From: Girardinichthys multiradiatus
Taxonomy: Eukaryota; Chordata; Actinopteri; Cyprinodontiformes; Goodeidae
Assembly (NCBI RefSeq): GCF_021462225.1
Contig: NC_061800.1
Location: 10,077,002-10,141,001, forward strand
Direction: 5' to 3'
DNA: 64,000 bases
Below the pieces are notes generated by a model. That model searched no databases and had not been told where the DNA came from. It saw only the letters and a program-made list of their open reading frames with translations. The translations under genes were made by a program, and so were the position numbers. Below, piece after piece: positions 12,501-22,714 of this stretch (positions within the stretch are counted from its first letter, which is position 1; each line of letters opens with the position of its first letter).

Positions 12501-13704
12501 ACAGCTCCTCAGTAAGGCCTAACAAGTTGGAACATTACTTGTGACAACCGTTTGATTTGCAGATGCCCATCCTGGAAACCTAAAAATGAAATGACCAAAA
12601 TATTTAACTTTGCTCACCACATTCAATACCTGGTCTTCCAAATTAAAAAAAATAAATTTAGCTTCTGATCCTCCTTAGTTGTAGCAATCAAGATAACACT
12701 CATTTTATGGGTTAAACTATTGTCAGACTGAACACCCTAACTAGAACAAACTGAGTAGCTGCTGCAGACCAGCACTGTAGGCAGCTTCAAGTAACACTGT
12801 TAATATGGAAAATAGTTTTTGATGGCTGATGATGCAAAAAGCAACACATTCACTTTCAACATGCAGATGCTAACAATCCACAGTTACTCACTCCCAAGAT
12901 ATTTCTCTCCATGGATTTCTTAAGACTGTAAAGGATAATTTATTGCAATGTTTAAAAAAAACACAACTGTGTATTGCAATAGTAAGCAGAATCTGCATTT
13001 TAAAATGATGTTAAACACATTAGCAAAATGAGACAAAGGATTATTACATAAAATAAACAGGTCCTTAGTTAAATAGAGAAAAAACGTTTTTTGGTGTGAA
13101 ACTATAAAAAATAAGTTGTACTTACGTGGAGAGGGCGGTGGAGCTAAACACCAGCAAAGAGATACATTACTTAGGGTAAGGGTTATGTTACTGAGGTCAA
13201 AAAATTACTATCATGTAGACATTTATAGAATAAAGACAGGGAATAGTAAGCATGATTAAACTTAAATCTGTAGTACATTGTAGTATTGTTCCTGGTACAT
13301 AAGTCAGATTTAATTTTAAAGTGTGGAGACAAAAACATTAAAACAATAACACATGAAAGAAATATTACTTAATTGGATCACGGGGAGGTGCTAAACATAG
13401 TCAGACAAAAGCAACATTTTGAGTAAAAACTTGAATAATCAGAAATCAAATATTATTTATTTTACTATATTTTTTCAGAAATACCCTAAACACTAGTTTC
13501 TCATGTTTTTTCCCAATAGTTATATGTAATATCACTTTGTGGTTTAAATATATGTTCAACTTTAATTTAATCTGAATAAAAAAATTTAATTTGTGAAAAA
13601 TCTGCACTATATTCATAAATTGAAATATAGCAGTAAAATAATCAATGCATCTATATCAACGAAAACAACCAAGTGTTTTACTTACGTGAAGGGTTATTCC
13701 CCAT
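9509..13704 (-). CDS. ifi44-like: Interferon-induced protein 44-like GTPase, seven coding exons
   Basis: Coding exons, minus strand: 13704-13686, 13143-13126, 12925-12892, 12071-11870, 10538-10386, 10222-10054, 9854-9754 and 9682-9509; each junction has GT/AG sites and the frame holds (870 nt, 289 residues). The first two are very short, and the second is only 18 nt. The N-terminus is Pro-rich, then PWREISW, a P-loop GPVGVGKS (52-59), FNDIMG (G3-like, Asp112) and LSHIDE near the usual G4 position. This is the order of IFI44/IFI44L proteins, which are interferon-induced and GTP-binding-like; their biochemical role is poorly defined. A possible extra 9-nt microexon (13390-13382) would add three Pro. 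The gene looks intact. An ISRE and a non-coding exon lie upstream, and neighbours are transposons. Confidence 0.88.
11575..11690. repeat. MITE remnant in an intron
   Basis: The right part ends TTGAGAACCACTTC, resembling the ends of hAT-type MITEs such as the one at 7911-8096. It lies in the intron between the P-loop exon and the next exon. Confidence 0.3.
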
Positions 13705-13730
13705 GACTGTGACTGAAAGTGATGTGCAAA
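13686..13730 (-). other. Exon carrying the IFI44-like start codon
   Basis: Acceptor CACTGTAG precedes 13730 and donor GTAAGT follows 13686. The ATG at 13704-13702 opens the frame MGNNPS. The preceding 26 bases are 5' UTR. Confidence 0.75.
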
Positions 13731-13939
13731 CTACAGTGAGAGAAAGAAAGAGGGCAAAGATTTAAGTTTCTTTTTATATTTTAATAACAAAACATAGAAA
13801 GCTTAATGAAAATAAAGCAGAGAAACACTTTAAATAGTCTAAACTCATTTTTAGTGCTCATTAAGTAGCTGCATTTATTCTTCAACCATTTACTGCAGCT
13901 TCTATTTTCACTAATAATAAAGATGGGAAAGAAACCTAC

Positions 13940-13995
13940 CTTAGGAGGAGATGTGCTGCAGCCGAGAGGACTGTTACTGTACTGATGAAAGTAAG
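13940..13995 (-). other. Non-coding first exon of the IFI44-like gene
   Basis: Donor CCTAAG/GTAGGT is at 13940. The block has no ATG in the coding frame and lies just downstream of the ISRE and a TTTAAAA TATA-like box (about 14006-14014). The 5' end is approximate. Confidence 0.55.
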
Positions 13996-14024
13996 AGTGT
14001 CAGGCTTTTTAAAGGGTTATTCCC

Positions 14025-14041
14025 GTTTCACTTTCACTTTA
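14025..14041 (-). promoter_or_regulatory. ISRE of the IFI44-like promoter
   Basis: Minus strand reads TAAAGTGAAAGTGAAAC, containing GAAAGTGAAAC, a full match to the GAAANNGAAA core bound by ISGF3/IRFs. It is about 30-50 bp upstream of the putative transcription start, followed upstream by an E-box CACGTG (about 14047-14052). Confidence 0.8.
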
Positions 14042-14599
14042 ATGGAACACGTGATTTACAAGAAGACTCTCTTACAGATAAAGGTTTAATTTTCTATGTG
14101 ACACATCACAAATTTTGCTGTGATTTCCCTTATTTTCTGTGCCTGAGATCTAAGCTGGTCAACTATTCCAGGACATTTGGCTGCTCTACTAATCTAACAT
14201 ATATATAATATATGTAATATTCCACCATCCATTTCGTAAAGTTTTTTCTTGTTTCTACCTTTAGCTGTAACAGTTTTCTTGCACATGATACAGTGAGGAA
14301 TTATTAATACATTTTCTTTAATTAATTCATTAATTAATATTGTTAATAGTATTTGAACACCCTGCAACTTTGCAAGTTCTCCCACTTAGAAATCATGGAG
14401 GGGTCTGAAATTTTAATCTTAGGTACATGTCAACTGTGAGAAACAATCTAAAAAAGAAAATCCTTTTTCCTGCTCTCGGTGGAGGTGGACGCTTTTCTCT
14501 CTGTCTCCCGTACCCCTCCCATATCTGCCCTGCTTCAGCTCTGTGTCTTGTCTTTTTTTTGGAGCCTCTTTTTGCACATCTTCCAAATTCTTCCAAAAT

Positions 14600-15031
14600 A
14601 TGGATTTGGTCAGCTGGTCTCTCAATGCAATTGATCAAATTTTCTCGATGAGAAGACAGGGGTTGGGTGAGCCCACTTGCCCGGACGGGACATTTTTCTC
14701 CGGATACACGATGGACTCCTGGCAGAAGTGGAGGATTGTGTGTCTGTCGATAATGTCAGTCGAGGATGTGGAAGTTGTGTATATAATTGGATGTTTGATA
14801 TCAGGATTTCTGCTTTTTGGAGTCAGCGGTTACCTGGCATATCGAGAAATTCAGAGAATGTCAGCAGCTGTTCTGGCCATTGTATGGCTGCCTGGCATGT
14901 GTGATGGGATCTTCAGAGCGATCAACACTCAGATTGAGATGTTACGTGAGCTGAATCGCAGACTGGATGTGATCCTTACACAGGATCGCAGGCAGGTTGC
15001 GGTTCCTGGACTCAGGGGTGAAATGGGATAA
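14600..15031 (+). CDS. Retroposon-borne membrane protein with coiled coil
   Basis: A 143-residue frame (start chosen at MDLVSW; an in-frame ATG 19 codons upstream is possible). Residues about 58-81 (VVYIIGCLISGFLLFGVSGY) form a strong membrane segment, residues 87-100 a weaker hydrophobic stretch, and 112-126 an amphipathic Leu/Arg helix (EMLRELNRRLDVIL). The other copy carries that helix motif after a related RNQQQLQSCDRSL region, so this copy seems to have lost DNA between two repeats of the motif. After RLDVIL the frame shifts relative to copy 1 and stops early. No family is recognised. The protein could be the product of an unrecognised retroelement or a captured host gene. Confidence 0.5.
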   Translation: MDLVSWSLNAIDQIFSMRRQGLGEPTCPDGTFFSGYTMDSWQKWRIVCLSIMSVEDVEVVYIIGCLISGFLLFGVSGYLAYREIQRMSAAVLAIVWLPGMCDGIFRAINTQIEMLRELNRRLDVILTQDRRQVAVPGLRGEMG

Positions 15032-15476
15032 ATCTTGGAGAAAGTTGTTCGCTCGGATCTGGCAGAAAGACCAGAAATTTGGCTGTTTGGATTTGCCTTT
15101 GAGAAGCACCAGTGAGACTCTCAAGGCTGACGGAAAATTAAGAGTCAGCCTAACCCAAATAATTATTGTTTTTCTGAATCTGGCTCCCCTGCGCGGCCTT
15201 GATGGCTGGCTATCTTCAACTTCTCCTGGAAGTTATGTAAACATGACGCTCTGCTCCCTCTGCCCCCTCCCTTCCCAGAGGACACCTGTGGACCTGCTCA
15301 GAACTTTGTGGCCGGTTGATGAACATTCCAACGAACCATCAAGGACAATGGCCTCTGTGACAGTGCTTCACGGACTTACTTGCACACACTCACTTGCACA
15401 CACACACATGCTCAAGATAAACATTTGCACTCCTCACACCACCTTCACCGTTCCCCGGCATGATGTTGTTTTGTAA
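14997..15476 (+). other. Second open frame in the retroposon
   Basis: A 159-codon frame, open in both copies (5090-5551 minus is its counterpart). It overlaps the coiled-coil end and runs into CA-rich sequence. Composition (SPGSYVN, PVDELL-like runs, THSLAHTHM) is not convincing as protein, so it is listed only as conserved openness. Confidence 0.2.
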
Positions 15477-15675
15477 ATTTGTTGCTTCTTTGTGCTGAGG
15501 TTTTTTGCAATCTCAAACTGTATCCTGCTAAGGATAAAGTGTGAAATATTATTTTTTTTCCCTCTACTTACCTAATGTGGCCTCTTTTCTCATCTAGCAA
15601 GGGCAGCGCCTGTGAGTGGGCAGCAAAGCCTCGGTGACCCGTCCCCCCAATGTCTTGTGTCATGATGTATGTTTG

Positions 15676-15966
15676 TGTTAGGTATTATTTAGTCAACTCA
15701 GAGGTAAGAACGATACAGTCAGAGTTACTTGTGACAAGGGTAGCCCACTTTGCAGTGAAACTACCAAGTTTTTGACACCCTATCTCTTTATTTATATGCA
15801 CAGTTCAACAGACAGTTCAGACAGGGTGTGTGTGTGTGAGACGGAAAGGAGGCTGGTTCACACAGAGATAACAATGATCTCACACACACAGGGAGGAAGG
15901 CATAGTGCAGGTGCCTTGCAACACAAGGTTTTTACATGAGTGATAAGTTTTTGCACCCATCCAACA
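15676..15966 (-). repeat. 3' LTR of the retroviral element
   Basis: 291 bp, identical to the other LTR as read. On the minus strand TATAAATAAAG (about 15784-15796) combines a TATA-like box and AATAAA. Confidence 0.92.
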
Positions 15967-15978
15967 GTCCCTCCTTTT
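15967..15978 (-). promoter_or_regulatory. Polypurine tract
   Basis: Minus strand AAAAGGAGGGAC directly abuts the 3' LTR, where plus-strand synthesis is primed. Confidence 0.75.
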
Positions 15979-16126
15979 ATCACAAGTAAAAACATTTAAT
16001 ATAAAAACGAGTAAGAAAAATACTTTGTATGAGCGAAAACCCACGGACGGTAAACAGATTATATTTTGTGGGAAATACTCATACGGCCCCGCCGCCCTCG
16101 GCGACCATTAAAAGTTAAATGTTGAT

Positions 16127-16337
16127 TAATACTTGAAATCATAAAAATAAAAGAATAATACTTGAAATCATAAAAATAAAAGAATAATACTTGAAATCAT
16201 AAAAATAAAAGAATAATACTTGAAATCATAAAAATAAAAGAATAATACTTGAAATCATAAAAATAAAAGAATAATACTTGAAATCATAAAAATAAAAGAA
16301 TAATACTTGAAATCATAAAAATAAAAGAATAATACTT
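16127..16337. repeat. 29-bp minisatellite, about 7 copies
   Basis: Unit TAATACTTGAAATCATAAAA plus AATAAAAGA repeats head to tail with no visible divergence. It sits between integrase and the 3' LTR, where env would be expected. Confidence 0.95.
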
Positions 16338-16855
16338 AATGAAAACAGTGAAACATAATAAAGGAATTTAAAAATCTGCCCTGTTTATGTCATCACTGCA
16401 CTCCCTCTCATTTCACTTAAGCAACAACTTCTTTCGATTTTCTGCTGCAAGGTCATTCTATGAAATACAATGCATGAGTTCACTCAGGCCCCCGATGCGA
16501 TTCACCCACAACATGTCATCACAATCGTCCCCTTCACTTTCGTGCATCCCCACCTAGCCCAGTGCCGCACACGCCACCATGAACAACACCAGAAACTCTG
16601 TAGGAATGGACGTGCGTCATGTTCTTCCGTCAGTGTTCTGAGATGGGTCCCGTCTGATGTCCATCTCTTCTGGTTCGGTATCACCTCCTATGGATCCTGC
16701 TTTAGATAGAGAAAGAGTCCTGCTACCAGAATTAAGCTCAGGCTTATCAGTCCTGTCCACAAGTTACAGAGAGCCATTTTATAATTGGGCGCAGATCAGC
16801 TGTTTTCTTCACCGGTTTGAGACGCTGGGCCATCTTTGAACCCGGACTTCCTCTG

Positions 16856-17050
16856 CTACCCCGTCGGTTGATCTGGCTCCTGTAATGGCAAAACTGGCTT
16901 ACAGTGGCTTTTATGGATCCAGGAAGGCCTCTCTGCTATTTTCAGAGCTGTGGGCGTTGTTAGGAGTATTTGAAACGGCCCTTTCCACCAAGGAGTGCTC
17001 CAATCCTTCCGGTGGAGTGTCTTAATCAGGACCATGTCTCCAGGCCTCAT
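16856..17050 (-). pseudogene. Retroviral integrase C-terminal domain fragment
   Basis: A 64-residue open frame starts with [12 protein letters not shown] and includes [15 protein letters not shown], the SH3-like C-terminal domain pattern of gammaretrovirus-type integrases. The frame is interrupted upstream by stops, so it is separate from the catalytic fragment at 17356-17541. It ends before what should be env. Confidence 0.75.
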
Positions 17051-17211
17051 TCTGTGGGATAGGAGCAGAGATTATCGGCAGACCACTGGACATTTGTTCT
17101 TCTTTTGTCTGCAACATTTTATTCATCCACTCAGCTAATGAAGGTTCCTGTTGTGCTTTCTCTATTTCATTCATGTCAGAGGGCAGAGAAAACGGTCTGC
17201 CATGTACTATT

Positions 17212-17310
17212 TCTTTGAGAATACAAATTCACATCAGCAACTTGGTGTCACGTGATCTCAGGCTCAGAACACAGTGGGTGGAGTTATACAATGATGTACA
17301 GTAGGTGGCA
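17212..17310. repeat. About 100-bp repeat inside retroviral integrase
   Basis: The stretch with GAGAATACAAATT and GTCACGTGATCTCAGGCT recurs at about 49008-49085. It breaks the integrase frame and looks like a small inserted repeat. Confidence 0.45.
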
Positions 17311-17355
17311 AATGGAGTAAGACCAGTTTGATTTGGAGTTATTCTCATCCATAAT

Positions 17356-17541
17356 TTAACCAGGGATAGGCATTCGGGCCATGGCCTCCCTGTTTCTTCC
17401 ATTGTTTTCCTTAATCTTTAACTGAAACCCTAATGCTTTAAAACTTAGTTCTATTAATTTATTTCCAAAATGAGTTCCATTATCTGACCTTATAATCTGT
17501 GGGATACCATATGTGGGGAAGTAATGTGTCACTAGGTTCAT
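17356..17541 (-). pseudogene. Retroviral integrase catalytic-core fragment
   Basis: The frame includes THYFPTYGIPQIIRSDNGTHF; the Asp in SDNGTHF matches the second catalytic Asp of retroviral integrases. The fragment ends early at a frameshift. The first catalytic Asp block and the zinc domain are not in an open frame here. Confidence 0.75.
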
Positions 17542-17851
17542 CTATTGCAACTAGGCAATATTTCTTCCCCCGTGTTTGCAACAAATTATGCATAATCTGC
17601 AAAAATGATTTGCATAGTCAGAAATATTTATAGTGTAGCATTAATGCTTTACCAGATGTGACATATTCCCCCCTTGACACGTGGGTCTTCCCAATGTGTC
17701 ACTGTAGCCGCTGTGTTGTATAACTTTTTTGGGAGGATTGGTTTATCTTCTATCTGATAGATGTCATCTTTTTTCTGTGCTCCTCTCTTAAGCCAGGCCT
17801 TTATTTCTGTCTTGGGTGCTGACTGTTAGGCGTCTTTCAGCACGTCCGTGT

Positions 17852-18706
17852 CTATAAATAGCAGATCTGACATTTTCTCTTTAATAGGTTGAAATGAGTT
17901 AGTTCTGTCCCTGATGATGTTTTAAAACCTCTATTTTGCCAAATCTTAGCATGGTGATGTACTGATCCGAAAACGTATTGGCTGTCTGTGTATATAGTAA
18001 GTATTTGTCCCTCATGTAATTCACATGCTCTTACTACAGCATATAATTCTGCTGTTTGGGCTGAGCATGTATTGGGTAGAGATTTAGCTTCTATTATCCT
18101 ATCGATGGTTGTTACTGCATAACCAACTCTATTCTTTCCATATTCATCTTTAGACGCTGAGCCATCTACAAACACAACACATGAATCTGGTATAAGGGTT
18201 TGAGAAATGTCTTGTCTGGGTTTTGTGTCTTCTTCAACTTTTGCTTTATAAGAATGTGGTTTTCCATCTTCTGCAGTAGGTATTAGAGTACTTGGATTTA
18301 AAGAGCACATCTTTTTAGAGTTATGTTTGGCTGTGATAATAATAGCGATGTCAGTGTGATATGTCTTGCATGTAGCGTCAGGTGCTTCTCTTAATATTCC
18401 GGACTTCAACATATCTTGTATTACTGGCTTAGTATCTTCTTCAGCTTCTGGCTTTAAGGGGTATTGGCGGACTGATGGCCTTTTTTCAGATATTAGTTTA
18501 ACCTTGTATGGTGGGAACCCCTTTATAAGTCCTACATCAGTTGATGATTGGGACCACAGTTCAGGTGGGACAGCAGATAGGGCAGGATGCATGTTGCTCT
18601 CAGCTAAGCCCTGTATTTGTCCCTCTGCCTCATCTAAATGTATCCTTGGATGGACTTTGACTATCCACGCCAGAATGAGCTTCCAGATTCCTGTATTAGG
18701 ATCCAC
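17852..18706 (-). pseudogene. Retroviral pol fragment: RT start fused to RNase H
   Basis: A 284-residue open frame. Its first third contains the N-terminal RT entry motif region (VGLIKGFPPYKVKL, QYPLKPEAEE). It then skips to an RNase H domain with VFVDGSASKD (first Asp), TAELYAV (Glu) and YTDSQYV (Asp), three of the catalytic acidic residues. The RT palm with its YxDD motif is absent, so an internal in-frame deletion joined the two ends. This cannot encode a working polymerase. Confidence 0.8.
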
Positions 18707-21700
18707 TTTTGACAGTGTCAGTGCTTTTCCTGCAGAGGTTTAAAGCCTCTGTTTTTCCAAATTCTTATTATTCTTTTTTATCATATTTTATAAAGTAAGT
18801 CCTTATTACATTTAAAAATGAGATCAATATTTTTGGTAGTTGCTATTATTATAAATAATGCTTGGTTTAGTTCTTATTAAAAATAAAAAATAAAAACTCA
18901 CTCACTGATGAACACAAAAAATGAAGGGCATATTATATCTTATAATCTTAGTTTGTTTTACCCTGTTTTATAGATACAACATACACTTTCAGTCAGCTTT
19001 GTATTTAATTCAAGTAACTAAAGTTTGTTTCAATTAACTAAAGTTTTATCTATTTCAGTCCAGTTCAGTAATTCTGTTAAGGTTAATTTAATCTTATGTT
19101 AAGTTTGAGTCTAATTCAATCATTTTGAACCTGACTGGAAAAAGTCTAAACATCTGTTAAAATCTTTTTGTTTTACCATAGAGAACTGACCTAATATTAT
19201 TATGGTAATGTTGAGGACTCTAATTTTTACATAACATGAAACAGACATTTATTTCACAAAAACAGAAAGTCAAACACAGACATTTGGCCACATGAAAGTT
19301 TAAATAACCTGTTTGTACAAGAATTGTGAAAAATTGAAGACAGATCTATGAACTTTCTTATGGTTATCAGTATTTTCAATACAGGTAGAACCTTTGCCAT
19401 CTTTATATGATTTTTCGAAAAAGATTCTGGAAACCTTATTAAGATATAAATTTGCCAAAGATCATCAGAACATCAGACCTTTATTAGCGCTTTTAAGGTC
19501 CCTCAAAGATGCATTACAATGAAATCAGTCATTCCCATTCACACACATTCACACACTACTTACTTATTTCTCTGTCAGAGTCATTTTATTTGCAAAAATT
19601 TGAACATAATTTGACTTCTATTATTCTTAAAATGCACATTGTTTCCTCATAACCCCTTTTGTTTCCACAAGGTCTGTTTTGAACGCTTCAATTCTTTTTT
19701 TTTTTATTCACCAAGAATCAATAAGGTGTTCTTAGTGGATCCACCTTAAAGGTGTTATCTGTTGGGTGTCATGTTATCATTGTCAGGTCAGTGAGGTTCA
19801 TAAGTCAGTCAGAACCTTGGTCATTTGGTCTGTGCACATAATGTTTCATAGATCCATCCTATGATTAGTCAGCAAAACGTCCACCTATAGGAGAAAAATT
19901 GATTGTTAATGAATGAGCTGCATTTCCTAGGAACACTGTCTTCCTCCTGGATGAGCATCACCTGTTGAAAAACTTTCATCATTGTTTGTTTCACATATTC
20001 AATCAGATCTTTATATTATACCAGTAGGTGAAGTTGTTAGTATCTCATGTAGACTGACATATACTGTTGCATTTGGAGAGGATCTCAGATTAAATAAACA
20101 TAGTTAGAGCTTCAATCCAAGTTCATTTTGTGTCTGCAGACTTTAGCCAATTTATCTTTTCTTTCTTTTTTTTTTTTATACATAAAGAGCAAGATTCAAA
20201 ACATTTTCAAAAGGCAGATTGTGGCAGAATGTAGACAAAACTGCTTATTGATTGACAAAATAACATTCAAGCACACAATCACCATATTAAAAGGCTCTAC
20301 TTCTAGAGAATCACTAAACTTCTGAGGTCCGATTTTGGCCCGCGGACCTTGAGTTTGACACATGCAGGGTAGAATTAAAATTTTTTTTTTTTTTTTTTTT
20401 TTCAGACCTTTCAGCAGAGACAGGCGTCTGCTGTTTGCAGAAGTTTTATCTTTGTTTTCAGGCAGCTGCATCTCTTTGTCAAGGTCGTTTCACAGAGCTG
20501 AAATTTAACTTCTCTCAAAGAGGAAAAATCAAGAATGCACACAATCTGAGCCAAATATGGAATTATTTCACTGTAAAATGAATCGTTTGCATTTTATCAT
20601 GATATTGTTAGTAGTATAACACCATAGAATGATTTTTAAAGCACCTGTTTCTCACTAATGCTTGCCTACAAAATCTTTTACTCTCAGATTACTTCTTTAA
20701 CAACTCCAGTCATTGTTCACTGGGTTGTCCAGCTGGACAGTTTCCATGTTGTCCACATTGTCACCTCCTATTTTAACTTCTTTTACCACGTCCTCTAAAA
20801 CCACCTCTTAGTCTTTATAATTTGGGGCTACCTTGGTATTCTAACCTGGGATGGGTGGCAGTCCGCCCCCCTTTATTTGTTTTCAGTTAAGCTGAAAGTT
20901 TTTTTCTGTGCTTTTCTTAAGGCCTCAGTATTATGGCTATGTCAGTTAAAAGCTGCTCTTATTGTTGTTTTTTTTTAATTCATCTTTTTGTTTTAATCTG
21001 TTTATCAACTGTGTGCACTCAGGGACTGAAAAGTCCCCTTTGAAATTATAACCTGGCAAGGTTTTTTATTGTCTCTTGAATCTTTTGAATGCATAATCTC
21101 CAGTTTAAGATCCCCGTGTAGTTTTAGGATTTCAGTGATAATTAAGTTACCTGAAAATCTGTATTTTTATGCCATCGTGTACATATTTCTGTTAAATCAG
21201 AGCTTTTTCTCTGTTCTTCCCCCATTGTTCTTTGTTATTTTTCTCTTTTTAGTTTTCATTATTGCTAATTTTAGATCCCCTTGTAATTTTAAGACATCCT
21301 TTGTATCTAATTTGCCCAAAAACCCATGTTTTTTATTTTTTATTCCATCTATGACAGATCATACCTGCTCCTTTTACATAGTTCTCCATAAACTTTACCT
21401 CCCCTTCTAAGTCAATTAGTTTACTTTGTTTCTTCCCCATTATGTTTTATGTTAGTTTAATTATAGTATAAATGTCCCAGATAAAAGGTCACTGGCATGA
21501 GACTTTAAGGAGAGGACATTAACACGCCCTTCTACTGCGACTAATTCGCAGCGGTGTTAATTTTCTGGAATGAAATCCGACCTGAATCTCCAAAGTCACC
21601 AGTACGTAGTTTTAATCTGGGCAAAAGAAAACACAGGACTAGCAGAATCCTGCTATGATTCTATTAAAATGCTTAGTCCTCCATACACACACAACACAGT

Positions 21701-21765
21701 CACACAGTTAGTTTCAGGTACCTTGTAATTTTTCTAAGTTAACTTGGTGTTATTTTATGAGCTCA
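18707..21765. other. Retroviral interior without recognisable gag
   Basis: AT-rich, many stops on both strands. About 20325-20365 carries GGCCCGCGGACCTTGAGTTT followed by GACAC, resembling a hAT terminus, so another insertion may be nested here. At about 20700-20860 (minus strand) a Gly/Arg-rich run with a degraded CG..HG..C pattern might be a nucleocapsid relic; this is weak. Confidence 0.35.
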
Positions 21766-22148
21766 ATTTACTCCGTTCTTTTTATTTTTATAGTGCTTAT
21801 TCTATTCCCTCGCAGGGGAATAACCCTTAGTCGTTTTATTTGGCCCCCTTCTTGGCGGGGCCCTACCTTAATTTGTCACTATTCCTTTCACGGTGGAATA
21901 AAACCATCCCAATGCAGCGTCCTTACCGGCGACGCACTACCAACGACTTTTAAGTACTTTTCTTCTTTTATTTATATAGCGCTTACTCTATTCCCTCTCA
22001 GGAGAATAATCCTCAGTCGTTTTCTTTAATCCCCTTCACGGCGGGATTGTACCAAATTTGTCACTATTCCTTTCACGGTGGAATAAAACCATTCGAATGC
22101 AGCGTCCTTACCGGCGACGCACTACCAACGACTGTTAAGTACTTTTCC
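21766..22148. repeat. About 187-bp tandem duplication in the retroviral leader
   Basis: Two copies (21766-21962 and about 21962-22148) share CACTATTCCTTTCACGGTGG, GCAGCGTCCTTACCGGCGAC and GCACTACCAACGACT, with divergence between copies. It lies between the PBS and the expected gag start. Confidence 0.8.
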
Positions 22149-22393
22149 TATGAACTGTATTTTAAAACTGTCTCACCTCGGAGTTGACTTCTTGGTGACT
22201 CTTTGGACCCTGTGAGAGTCACCCCGCGCAGAGGAAGGCAATAACCCACTGGCCAGGTGTGAATTCACACACACCGGGACTTTCAGCCACTCCGGCTAAA
22301 GGAGGCTGTGCAGCGGTGGTTCGCTCGACGTCAGGCTTCTCCCACGGATCCCAGAGTCACTGTTAAAGCAAAGAGAAATAAGGTTATTGAATT

Positions 22394-22413
22394 AATCCGG
22401 CTTCGAAGGACCA
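22394..22413 (-). promoter_or_regulatory. Primer-binding site, tRNA-Tyr-like
   Basis: Plus-strand AATCCGGCTTCGAAGGACCA resembles the 3' end of vertebrate tRNA-Tyr including CCA, with one extra T. On the element strand the PBS starts TGGTCCTTCGA, five bases from the 5' LTR. Confidence 0.65.
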
Positions 22414-22418
22414 ATAAA

Positions 22419-22709
22419 TGTTAGGTATTATTTAGTCAACTCAGAGGTAAGAACGATACAGTCAGAGTTACTTGTGACAAGGGTAGCCCACTTTGCAGTG
22501 AAACTACCAAGTTTTTGACACCCTATCTCTTTATTTATATGCACAGTTCAACAGACAGTTCAGACAGGGTGTGTGTGTGTGAGACGGAAAGGAGGCTGGT
22601 TCACACAGAGATAACAATGATCTCACACACACAGGGAGGAAGGCATAGTGCAGGTGCCTTGCAACACAAGGTTTTTACATGAGTGATAAGTTTTTGCACC
22701 CATCCAACA
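22419..22709 (-). repeat. 5' LTR of the retroviral element
   Basis: 291 bp, same sequence as 15676-15966. Followed by GTTTG target duplication at 22710-22714. Confidence 0.92.
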
Positions 22710-22714
22710 GTTTG

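Larger units (their letters stand above)
14464..15675 (+). mobile_element. Membrane/coiled-coil retroposon copy 2, 5' part
   Basis: This unit begins in the Tc1 terminal repeat and matches the minus-strand copy at 4846-5796 over most of its 3' half. It is interrupted at 15675 by the retroviral element and resumes at 22715 with its LINE-like (GAATT)n tail. Uninterrupted length is about 1.29 kb. It encodes the frame at 14600-15031. Confidence 0.7.
15676..22709 (-). mobile_element. Endogenous retrovirus-like element, young but coding-defective
   Basis: Two 291-bp LTRs (15676-15966 and 22419-22709), read base by base, appear identical, begin TG and end CA, and are flanked by the 5-bp duplication GTTTG (15671-15675 and 22710-22714). 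The element lies on the minus strand: PBS at 22394-22413, polypurine tract at 15967-15978. Only pieces of pol are recognisable, from about 18706 down to 16856: reverse transcriptase start, RNase H and integrase. No gag or env product was recognised. The integrase C-terminal region resembles gammaretrovirus-like elements of fish. The coding breaks, against identical LTRs, suggest the copy was defective before it integrated. Confidence 0.9.

Noticed and set aside
13376..13390. Extra 9-nt exon as part of the main IFI44-like model
   Set aside because: Plausible splice sites, but so short that transcripts are required; mentioned only as an option.
16127..16337. Regular repeats as a CRISPR array
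   Set aside because: Units are directly adjacent with no unique spacers, and the context is a retroviral element in a eukaryotic genome.
15979..16855. Envelope gene of the retroviral element
   Set aside because: No frame longer than about 80 codons and no membrane-protein layout; the region is partly minisatellite.
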